Shown: in pieces, positions 1-5,475 of the stretch
How the letters are laid out: every line of letters starts with the position of its first letter
Position numbering within the stretch: position 1 is the first letter of the stretch
Origin: Cyanobium sp. NIES-981
GTDB lineage: Bacteria; Cyanobacteriota; Cyanobacteriia; PCC-6307; Cyanobiaceae
Assembly (NCBI GenBank): GCA_945907085.1
Contig: CAMDSS010000080.1
Location: 1 to 8,060, forward strand
DNA: 8,060 nucleotides
Reading direction: 5' to 3'
Notes under the pieces: generated by a model
Told to the model about the DNA's origin: nothing
Database searches by the model: none
What the model saw: only the letters and a program-made list of their open reading frames with translations
Made by a program: the position numbers and the translations under genes

Positions 1-330
1 ATCGTCACGATCGCCAGCCACGACGGCGCCGCCGCTGAGGAAGCCCAGCGCATCATCGAAGGCCTCACCCGCCGCGTCAGCGAGGGCGAAACCTTCACCG
101 GTGCCATCACCCGGGTGATCCCGATCGGCGCCTTTGTCGAAATCCTGCCCGGCAAGGAAGGCATGATCCACATCTCCCAGCTCTCTGAAGCCCGGGTTGA
201 GAAGGTGGAAGATGTGGTCAAGGTGGGCGATGTCGTCACCGTGCGGGTGCGCGAAATTGACAACCGCGGCCGCATCAACCTCAGCCTGCGCGGCGTGCCC
301 CAACAGGACCAGGAGCCCGGCGTCGAGTGA
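1..330 (+). CDS. pnp: Polyribonucleotide nucleotidyltransferase (PNPase), C-terminal part
   Basis: Only the last 109 codons are present; the gene enters from the left edge in frame 1 and ends at TGA 328-330. PNPase is a phosphorolytic 3'-5' exoribonuclease of RNA decay and tRNA/rRNA processing. Residues 1-22 (IVTIASHDGAAAEEAQRIIE and on) match the end of the KH domain. Residues 30-98 form an S1 RNA-binding domain with the typical start GETFTGAITRVIPIGAFVEI, the GKEGMIHISQ turn and the closing RINLSLRG strand. The tail after S1 is short (PQQDQEPGVE). The catalytic RNase PH domains lie outside the window, so activity cannot be judged here. Another S1 protein is possible in principle, but the KH-to-S1 junction and 'GMIHISQLSEARVEKVEDVV' are characteristic of PNPase. 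Confidence 0.93.
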   Translation: MVTIASHDGAAAEEAQRIIEGLTRRVSEGETFTGAITRVIPIGAFVEILPGKEGMIHISQLSEARVEKVEDVVKVGDVVTVRVREIDNRGRINLSLRGVPQQDQEPGVE

Positions 331-360
331 GCCGCTGGTGATTCGTTGAGTGATTGATCA

Positions 361-414
361 GCGAGGGGCCTTGGTGCTCCTCGCCGCATGCCGGCCCTAG
401 GGGCCGGCTTTTTT
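361..414 (+). terminator. Intrinsic terminator after pnp, with an upstream hairpin
   Basis: GCCGGCCC (390-397) pairs perfectly with GGGCCGGC (401-408) around a TAG loop, followed by six T (409-414). This is a textbook rho-independent terminator for the pnp transcript. A second hairpin lies just before it: 361-369 pairs with 376-384 over 9 bp including one G-U. On the minus strand there is no T tract, so it is not expected to stop the convergent O-antigen-ligase-like gene. Confidence 0.88.
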
Positions 415-461
415 ATTGGCTTGTGGGTCTGACAGCCAACACTGCCAAGGCGTCATGCACC

Positions 462-1895
462 TCAGAAGAACAGCATGCAGGCGCGACCATGCACCGACAC
501 CAACTCCGAAGGACCAAACCCAATTCCTCCTGGAACAACCGTCGACAGGCTGATCAGCAGAACTCCCGTCAGCGCAATCAACCGATACGTGGATCCAGGG
601 AAAGCAAACAGTTGCAGCCACTTCGGCTGGTTCAGCTGTCCGCCAGAGAGAGCGCTTGATTTCAAAGCAGGCAACAACACAAACAGAAGAGAAAGAGAAA
701 ACGAGCGCAACCAAATGTCATCGACAAGCTGATATAAGAGCAACGCAACCAAGAGCGGGACAGCCATCAGACTCGCACCACTCATTGCCCAGCGCCTTGG
801 AACGAAAGCCGTAGCCAAGAACGCCGCAGCAATCAGGCCAGGAAGTCCAGTCCAATAGAGGAGCGCAAGCAAAAGACTGTGTGGGGTACAGGTTGGAGCA
901 CGCTCGGCGACCTGACCAATTCCCACCCCTTGGAGCCCTTCAGACCAGATACCCTTCAGAAACGCCGTCCAAAGCACAGTGCGCTTATTAACATCAGGAG
1001 CAGCCGGCACGAGCTCCTGGGCATTTCTCCGGGCAATATCAACAACCGCCTCGCCCCCAGTGAGCAGGTAGTTGAAAGAGAAAGCCATTAACAGCGACAC
1101 AAGCAGGATACAAACACAGAGCACCACCAACCTGCGACCCCCCACCTGTTCACGAAAACCAAGCAAGCTCATCACAACTGCCGCAGCAACTAAGGAAACC
1201 AGCGCACCTCGACCAGCGGAGAACACTATTTGCGCCGACGCCAAAACCGGGATCAATCCGCATATGAACCACCAAAAAGACCTACGACTGCGAATCAGCC
1301 CAGACTGCAGCTGATCCAACAATGGAATGTAACTCCAAATCAGCAGCACTGCTGCCTGATTTGCCCAGCGAGCATTCAAAAAAGCATAGGGAGTCTCACT
1401 CAAGACCCCAGCTGGTGACATCTGGATGACCCATGCGTAAGGAGTAATGCTATGCACATGGTCAATCACCCACAGGCCCACATCAATACCAAGTACCGCC
1501 ACCGCAAAAAGAGCCAGCACACGCACCGCATCTCTACCCCATTCGTTCCAGACGGGCCGAACAAGCGGCAACAAGCCAAATTGAAGCAAAGCAAGCCCAA
1601 GAAAGCCGATCGAGATCCAAGAAGCAGGCCCGAAAATGCTCGCCAGAAATGCAGACAATACAAACCCCACCAAACCCAATCCATACCAACCACCAATGAC
1701 GGGCTGAGAAAAGAATGCAGGGGGCTGCCGCCGGTAGAACCAGGCCAAGAATCCGACAGCAGGAATCAGCTGAGCGAAGCGCTGGACCTGAAATTTCATG
1801 AAGGGATACCCCACTCCGATCGAGAGGAGAAATCCGATCAACAATGCCAACAGATACCAACTCAATGGATTGCGAAGGTGGTCACGGCATATCAA
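462..1895 (-). CDS. O-antigen ligase/polymerase-like multi-spanning membrane protein (Wzy/WaaL type)
   Basis: The 477-residue protein is almost wholly hydrophobic, with roughly ten to twelve predicted transmembrane segments (for example near residues 12-30, 44-54, 69-88, 94-112, 126-144, 183-192, 207-222, 228-245, 255-275, 340-364, 376-392, 398-410, 437-455). It resembles the Wzy_C/O-antigen ligase superfamily: SAGRGALVS at 226-234, an R-x-x-x-W at R305-W309, a larger polar loop around 280-335, and TPHSLLLALLYWTGLPGL at 337-354, where H339 would match the family's conserved loop histidine. Members ligate or polymerise undecaprenyl-linked glycans at the outer face of the inner membrane, for LPS O-antigen or exopolysaccharide. 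The substrate cannot be told. The start is a TTG at 1893-1895 without a clear Shine-Dalgarno; a stop in frame at 1923-1925 limits extension. One counted line is 52% GC against 78% in rsmI, which points to transfer. It lies 74 bp downstream of cysQ on the same strand and may share its transcript. Confidence 0.82.
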   Translation of the reverse strand: MICRDHLRNPLSWYLLALLIGFLLSIGVGYPFMKFQVQRFAQLIPAVGFLAWFYRRQPPAFFSQPVIGGWYGLGLVGFVLSAFLASIFGPASWISIGFLGLALLQFGLLPLVRPVWNEWGRDAVRVLALFAVAVLGIDVGLWVIDHVHSITPYAWVIQMSPAGVLSETPYAFLNARWANQAAVLLIWSYIPLLDQLQSGLIRSRRSFWWFICGLIPVLASAQIVFSAGRGALVSLVAAAVVMSLLGFREQVGGRRLVVLCVCILLVSLLMAFSFNYLLTGGEAVVDIARRNAQELVPAAPDVNKRTVLWTAFLKGIWSEGLQGVGIGQVAERAPTCTPHSLLLALLYWTGLPGLIAAAFLATAFVPRRWAMSGASLMAVPLLVALLLYQLVDDIWLRSFSLSLLFVLLPALKSSALSGGQLNQPKWLQLFAFPGSTYRLIALTGVLLISLSTVVPGGIGFGPSELVSVHGRACMLFF

Positions 1896-1969
1896 TAGCC
1901 CAGCCCAAAAAACAAGCTGAACTTAAGTCTGGTTTTCTGGTTTGGCAGCAAAGAGGAGCTAGATCGCCA

Positions 1970-2926
1970 TCACACCACAAATCCTGGATCAATCCGGGCC
2001 ATCGCCTCAGCCGCAATCCGGCACAGCTCGCCATGGGCCGGGCCGTGGCTGGCGATCAGGCAGCCGGCCTGGCGTACGTCGCCCGTGTTGTAGGTGAGGG
2101 GGCGGCCATCGGCGTGGCTGAAGGCACCGCCCGCGGCCCGCAGCACCGCCTCGGGGGCGGCCATGTCCCAGTCCTTGGGGGCGCTGCGGCCCGAGAGCGA
2201 GAGGTAGAGATCGGCCTCGCCCCGCAGGATCATCGCCACCTTGCCGCCGACGCTGCCGATCGCCCGGCTAGCGCCCAGGGCTAGATCGGCCACCAGGGCT
2301 TCGAGCCGTTGGTCGCGGTGGTTGCGGCTGGCCACCAGCACCAGCTCCGGCAGCCGGCTGCGGGAGCTGGGGGTTGGCGCGAAGCGCTCGCCCCCCCGAT
2401 TTTCACGCCAGGCCCGTGGCGACCCGCCCCCCAGCAGGCCAAACCAGAGCTCTTCCGGTTCGGGCAGCAGCACCACCCCCAGCACCACCTCCTGGCCCCG
2501 CACCAGGGCCAGGTGCACGGCGTACTCGCCCGTGCCCTGGAGGAAATCCTTGGTGCCATCGAGGGGATCGAGGATCCAGAGCCACTCGGCCTCCAGGGGC
2601 ACCCCCTCGGTGAGCTGCTGCTTGGCCGTTTCCTCACTCAGCAGGGTCCAGGGGGCCGAGGGGAAGGCCTGGGCCAGGCCGTCGAGCAGCCACTGGTTTA
2701 CGGCCAGGTCGGCTGCCGACACCGGCCCCTCGCCGCCCTCCTCCACGCTCAATACCGGCGCAAAGCCATAGGGGGGCTGCTCGCCGCGCCCGTAGGCCCG
2801 CAGGATGGCGGCCGCTCCCCAGCTGAGGCGCCGCAGCTCGGCCAGCAGCACCTCCTCGCCAATCCCCTCGGGCAGCCAGGCCTGGGGCACGGGGGCACGG
2901 GGGGCTGGGGGCACGGGCGCCATCAT
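1970..2926 (-). CDS. cysQ: 3'(2'),5'-bisphosphate nucleotidase, inositol monophosphatase family
   Basis: The protein hydrolyses 3'-phosphoadenosine 5'-phosphate (PAP, left from sulfate assimilation and sulfotransfer) to AMP; the family uses Mg2+ and is cytoplasmic. From the ATG at 2926 it has 318 residues. Family signatures are all visible: SEE at 97-99, WILDPLDGTKDF around the metal-binding DPLDGT at 120-125, and the second motif WDMAAPEAVLRAAGG at 253-267 with metal ligand D254. GSVGGKVAMILRGEADLYL precedes motif two. A related inositol- or fructose-1,6-bisphosphatase activity cannot be excluded, but the spacing fits CysQ/SAL1. Starts are uncertain: ATGs at 2947, 2926 and 2923 are in frame, none with a clear Shine-Dalgarno, and the N-terminus is proline-rich because it is read from G-tracts, so a GTG at 2914 or 2890 is also possible. 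The gene is divergent from rsmI and their start codons overlap. Confidence 0.9.
   Translation of the reverse strand: MMAPVPPAPRAPVPQAWLPEGIGEEVLLAELRRLSWGAAAILRAYGRGEQPPYGFAPVLSVEEGGEGPVSAADLAVNQWLLDGLAQAFPSAPWTLLSEETAKQQLTEGVPLEAEWLWILDPLDGTKDFLQGTGEYAVHLALVRGQEVVLGVVLLPEPEELWFGLLGGGSPRAWRENRGGERFAPTPSSRSRLPELVLVASRNHRDQRLEALVADLALGASRAIGSVGGKVAMILRGEADLYLSLSGRSAPKDWDMAAPEAVLRAAGGAFSHADGRPLTYNTGDVRQAGCLIASHGPAHGELCRIAAEAMARIDPGFVV
2884..2917 (+). promoter_or_regulatory. Five-tract G-run cluster, potential G-quadruplex, at cysQ/rsmI divergent start
   Basis: On the plus strand, G-runs of 4, 5, 6, 5 and 3 bases lie at 2884-2887, 2891-2895, 2899-2904, 2907-2911 and 2915-2917, separated by spacers of only 3, 3, 2 and 3 bases. 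This satisfies the standard four-tract quadruplex pattern several times over. The cluster ends 7 bases before the ATG candidate of rsmI, so in rsmI mRNA it would sit in the 5' leader. On the other strand it encodes the proline-rich start of CysQ (PVPPAPRAPVPQ). That it folds or regulates is inference. Confidence 0.4.
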
Positions 2927-3806
2927 GGCAACGGGCAGAGGGGGCATTGTGATCCAGGGCGAGGAACCGGCCGCAGGCGTGCTCTACCTGGTGGGCACGC
3001 CGATCGGCAACACCGGCGACCTGTCGCCCCGGGCCCGCAAGGTGCTGGAGGGGGCCAGCCGCATCGCCTGCGAGGACACCCGGCGCAGCGGCCTGTTACT
3101 GGCGGGCCTGGGCATCAAAAGCAAGCTGGTGAGCTTCCACCAGCACAACCAACTCGGCCGCATCCCCCAGTTGCTAGAGGCCCTCGACGCCGGTGAAGCG
3201 GTGGCGGTGATCAGCGATGCGGGCCTGCCGGGCATCTCCGATCCGGGCGAGGCCCTGGTGGCGGCCGCCCGGGCCGCCGGCCGCACGGTGATCTGCATTC
3301 CCGGCCCCTGCGCCGTGACCACGGCCCTGGTGAGCAGCGGCCTGCCCAGTGGCCGCTTCTGTTTTGAGGGCTTCCTGCCCCCCAAGGGCCAGCAGCGCCG
3401 GGCCCGGCTGCGCCAGCTCGCCAGCGAAGAGCGCACCCTGGTGCTGTTTGAGGCGCCCCACCGCCTGGTGGACCTGCTCGAGGATGTGCTCGCCGAACTG
3501 GGCGATCGGCCCCTGCAGGTGGCCCGGGAACTGACCAAACGCCATGAGCAGCAGGTGGGGCCCACCGTGGGCGCCGCCCTCGAGCATTTCCGCCACACCG
3601 CTCCGATCGGGGAGTGCACGGTGGTGCTGGGCGGCGCCCCAGAGGCCGAGATCAGCCGGCCCGATGACGCCAGCCTCCGGCGCGAGCTGGCGCAGCGGGT
3701 CGCCTCAGGCCTGAGTAGTAGTGATGCGGCCCGCCAGTTAGCCGTGGAAACCGGGATCTCCCGCCGGGAGCTCTACGCTCTGCTGCATCAACCGGGCCCG
3801 AGCTGA
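2925..3806 (+). CDS. rsmI: 16S rRNA (cytidine(1402)-2'-O)-methyltransferase
   Basis: RsmI transfers a methyl group from SAM to the 2'-O of C1402 in the 30S decoding centre. From ATG 2925 it has 293 residues, the usual length. It is a tetrapyrrole-methylase-fold protein with the RsmI signatures in order: LYLVGTPIGN at 20-29 (SAM/GTP-like loop), CEDTRR at 49-54, ISDAGLPGISDPG at 96-108, IPGPCAVTTAL at 125-135, FEGFLPPKG at 147-155, LFEAPHRL at 174-181 and ARELTKRHE at 200-208. The C-terminal tail from about 250 is a small helical domain (SSSDAARQLAVETGISRRELYALL) typical of the family. The start is uncertain: a GTG at 2949 preceded by AGAGGGGG (2937-2944) has the better ribosome-binding site and would remove eight residues. 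The stop overlaps the next gene's ATG. Confidence 0.95.
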   Translation: MATGRGGIVIQGEEPAAGVLYLVGTPIGNTGDLSPRARKVLEGASRIACEDTRRSGLLLAGLGIKSKLVSFHQHNQLGRIPQLLEALDAGEAVAVISDAGLPGISDPGEALVAAARAAGRTVICIPGPCAVTTALVSSGLPSGRFCFEGFLPPKGQQRRARLRQLASEERTLVLFEAPHRLVDLLEDVLAELGDRPLQVARELTKRHEQQVGPTVGAALEHFRHTAPIGECTVVLGGAPEAEISRPDDASLRRELAQRVASGLSSSDAARQLAVETGISRRELYALLHQPGPS

Positions 3807-4048
3807 TGTTGCTGCGCCTGCGCCTGCTGCTCACCTGCCTGGGGGGAGGGGCCATGCTGCTGCTGTTGCTGTGCCTGGGGGCCCAGAACCTCAATACCCG
3901 GGTGAGCCTCAACCTGGGGGTGGGACGCACGCCCGAGCTGCCCAGTGGTTTTGTGGTGGGCGTGGCCCTGGTGATCGGCGTGATCAGCGGCGGCAGTGCC
4001 ACCGCCCTGCTGCTGCCCCGGGGCGATCAGCTGCCGGGCAGGGAATAG
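3806..4048 (+). CDS. Small two-helix membrane protein, LapA/DUF1049-like
   Basis: The 80-residue protein has a basic N-terminus (MLLRLRLLL), a hydrophobic segment at about 5-25, a polar stretch beginning AQNLNTRVSLNL (26-37), then a second glycine/alanine-rich hydrophobic segment at about 48-70 (GFVVGVALVIGVISGGSATALL). The order helix, Q-N, beta-like strand, P-x-G, glycine-rich helix is that of the LapA domain (DUF1049) of inner-membrane proteins; E. coli LapA assists LPS assembly. The match is by pattern only, and the function in cyanobacteria is unknown to me. Its ATG overlaps the rsmI stop in TGATG (3804-3808), so translation is probably coupled. Its last 22 bp overlap the convergent HTH gene. 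Confidence 0.72.
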   Translation: MLLRLRLLLTCLGGGAMLLLLLCLGAQNLNTRVSLNLGVGRTPELPSGFVVGVALVIGVISGGSATALLLPRGDQLPGRE

Positions 4049-5085
4049 AGGGCCCCTTCCACCACCAGGCGGGTGACCCCCTGGGAGAGCAGGTAGGGGG
4101 CCGTGCGGGCCAGCACGCCGCTATCGGGCACCTTGATCACCCGCTGGTTGCGGCCGCAGTAGCGCTTGGCCTGGCGGGGGTTGGCGTACACCACTAAGGC
4201 CTGGCGCTCGCCTTCGCCATCGGGCAGGGCGCCCAATTCCGGTAGGTCCTTGAGGGGCTTGATGTCGAGCTCCACGGTCTTGTCCACCAGCATGTAGACG
4301 CTGGCGGGCAGGTCGGCGGGCTCGAGGGGCTGCACCGTCAGGCTGGGCCGATCCTCGATCGCCTGGCCGAGGGGCAAGACCACAAAGGTTTGGCCGTCGC
4401 CGCCGCGAGGGTCCCCGTAGCTGCCGAGGACGCTGTCGCCGTCCTCGGCGCCGTCGCCCTCGTCGCCCTCGTCATCACCCGGGTCCTCGGCAAAGTCGTC
4501 GGCATCGTCGATGGCCAGGGCGGCATGGCCCTGGTCGCCAGCGGCGGGATCCAGGCGATCGGCTTCCGGCCCGGGGGCCCCGAAGTTAGGGGCGCTGGCC
4601 TGGCCAACCCCACCTAGTTGGTGGCGTACCCAGGCACCAAACGGGGGCAGCTGCTCTGGCACCCCAGGCTCGGAGGATCCAGGTAGCGGGCCCCCAGGGA
4701 ATCCCGATGGCAGGCCATCGGTGGCTTCAGCGGGAGCGCCGCTGGCTGGGGTAGCCAGCTCCTGGTCTGGGGGACTCAGGTGGGACGTTGTCGCGGATTC
4801 GCCCGGGGGGCTGGTCGCCAGCACGTCCTCCCCCCCGGCTCCTTCGGCGGAGAGGGGAAGTTGCAGGCTGGTTACGCCGGCGGGGTCTGCAACCGGGATG
4901 GCAGTCCGCGCCCGTTGTTGCTTTAACGCCTCGTACTCCTCGGGATCGAGGGCCGTGCGCACCACCCGGCTGACCGTGTTGGCACTGCAGCCAAAGGCCT
5001 CGGCCAGGGCTGCAGACGTCTCGCCGCCCCGGAAGCGAGCCACGAGCTCCTGTTTCTGGCTGTCGCTGAGCCGGGTGGCCGCCAT
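4027..5085 (-). CDS. HTH-domain protein with acidic linker and conserved C-terminal domain, unknown function
   Basis: I do not recognise a named family, though it resembles a hypothetical I recall from picocyanobacteria. From ATG 5085 it has 352 residues; an in-frame TTG at 5103 is possible but less likely, and neither has a clear Shine-Dalgarno. Residues 6-46 form a helix-turn-helix (LSDSQKQELVARF, then SAALAEAFGCSANTVSRVVR), like those of transposase or sigma-4-type HTHs, so DNA binding is likely. Residues 65-190 are Pro/Gly/Ser/Ala-rich and probably disordered. Residues 192-217 are strongly acidic (15 of 26 Asp or Glu). Residues 234-352 look folded and more basic: VDKTVELDIKPLKDLPEL, a strand QALVVYANPRQAKRY, then CGRNQRVIKVPDSGV and a final SQGVTRLVVEGALYSL. 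Three-part design with an acidic linker suggests a regulator or nucleic-acid-associated protein, but that is inference. It converges on the LapA-like gene with a 22-bp overlap. Confidence 0.8.
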   Translation of the reverse strand: MAATRLSDSQKQELVARFRGGETSAALAEAFGCSANTVSRVVRTALDPEEYEALKQQRARTAIPVADPAGVTSLQLPLSAEGAGGEDVLATSPPGESATTSHLSPPDQELATPASGAPAEATDGLPSGFPGGPLPGSSEPGVPEQLPPFGAWVRHQLGGVGQASAPNFGAPGPEADRLDPAAGDQGHAALAIDDADDFAEDPGDDEGDEGDGAEDGDSVLGSYGDPRGGDGQTFVVLPLGQAIEDRPSLTVQPLEPADLPASVYMLVDKTVELDIKPLKDLPELGALPDGEGERQALVVYANPRQAKRYCGRNQRVIKVPDSGVLARTAPYLLSQGVTRLVVEGALYSLPGS

Positions 5086-5181
5086 GACAAGAATGCTCTG
5101 CAACGACTGACTCTAGGCACTCATGCTCGGTAGTGTTCTGCCTGGGGCCAGGCTGGCTGGTCCAGGGCGGGGCGGCCGAGC

Positions 5182-5210
5182 GCCTTGGGGGCAGAAGCAA
5201 GCCCCCAGGC
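5182..5210. repeat. Strong GC hairpin in the HTH gene/tRNA intergenic region
   Basis: GCC-T-TGGGGGC (5182-5192) pairs with GCCCCCAGGC (5201-5210) over 10 bp with one bulged T; the loop is AGAAGCAA. Neither side is followed by a T run, so it is not an obvious terminator. It lies upstream of both the minus-strand HTH gene and the plus-strand tRNA. A smaller hairpin GCCTG-gggc-CAGGC lies at 5140-5153. Role unknown. Confidence 0.45.
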
Positions 5211-5238
5211 TGCAGGGATGGGGCTGTTGGGATGGGCC

Positions 5239-5247
5239 TGTCAGAAT
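5239..5247 (+). promoter_or_regulatory. Candidate extended -10 of tRNA-Arg
   Basis: TG-T-CAGAAT (5239-5247) resembles an extended -10 element and would start transcription about 20 bases before the mature tRNA 5' end. No good -35 is visible at the right spacing. Between it and the tRNA, GGCCTG (5254-5259) pairs with CAGGCC (5264-5269), giving a leader hairpin just upstream of the expected RNase P cut. Confidence 0.28.
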
Positions 5248-5273
5248 GAAATGGGCCTGCCCGCAGGCCATCG

Positions 5274-5347
5274 GCTCCCTTAGCTCAGCTGGATAGAGCA
5301 GCTGCCTTCTAAGCAGCCGGTCGTGTGTTCGAATCACACAGGGGGCG
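5274..5347 (+). tRNA. tRNA-Arg (anticodon TCT)
   Basis: The full cloverleaf can be drawn by hand. Acceptor GCTCCCT (5274-5280) pairs with AGGGGGC (5340-5346) with one T-G pair. D-stem GCTC/GAGC is at 5283-5286 and 5296-5299. Anticodon stem GCTGC/GCAGC flanks loop CTTCTAA (5306-5312), anticodon TCT at 5308-5310, reading AGA/AGG. T-stem GTGTG/CACAC (5323-5327, 5335-5339) encloses TTCGAAT. Discriminator G is at 5347; CCA is not encoded (GTTT follows). The gene is intact, which fits a tRNA whose 3' end is rebuilt by an integrated element: a tyrosine integrase begins 127 bp downstream in the same orientation, so the T-arm and acceptor 3' half is the likely attachment core. Confidence 0.96.
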
Positions 5348-5368
5348 TTTCAGTTGGGGTCTAGTTTT

Positions 5369-5407
5369 TCAGCCCAAAAGCCCTGTTGCGACAGGCTTTT
5401 GGGCTGA
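5369..5407 (+). terminator. 14-bp perfect inverted repeat after tRNA-Arg, terminator-like
   Basis: TCAGCCCAAAAGCC (5369-5382) is perfectly complementary to GGCTTTTGGGCTGA (5394-5407), with an 11-base loop that itself contains CTGT/ACAG. It is 21 bases past the tRNA. An inner hairpin AAAAGCC...GGCTTTT would give a short four-T tract, so a tRNA terminator is plausible, though no T run follows the whole stem. The long symmetric arms could alternatively be a recombinase or regulator binding site. Confidence 0.5.
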
Positions 5408-5442
5408 CAAGCTTTGCCGGCTCCTGCTCGCCCGTGCCAAGC

Positions 5443-5475
5443 TGTGAGAAGGACCTTCTCACATACCTTCTCACA
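5443..5475 (+). repeat. Three copies of a 10-bp element at the integrase start (one inverted, two direct)
   Basis: TGTGAGAAGG (5443-5452), a one-base spacer, its exact reverse complement CCTTCTCACA (5454-5463), then TA and another exact CCTTCTCACA (5466-5475), whose last A is the A of the integrase ATG. The two direct copies are 12 bp apart and the first two copies form a perfect 21-bp palindrome. No Shine-Dalgarno precedes the ATG. The layout suggests an operator or recombinase arm-type sites that would also control integrase expression; this is inference. Confidence 0.6.

Noticed and set aside
1452..1898. Plus-strand open frame of 148 codons opposite the O-antigen-ligase-like gene
   Set aside because: The product is compositionally odd (Lys/Gln/Arg/Pro-rich) with no recognisable domain; it is the shadow of the membrane-protein gene.
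2309..3196. Long plus-strand open frame of 295 codons across cysQ and rsmI
   Set aside because: High GC keeps alternative frames open; cysQ and rsmI have full family motifs in their own frames and this product has none.
4426..4510. GTC/CTC-like trinucleotide repetition suggesting a tandem repeat
   Set aside because: It is the codon pattern of the Asp/Glu/Gly-rich acidic linker, without a fixed repeat unit.
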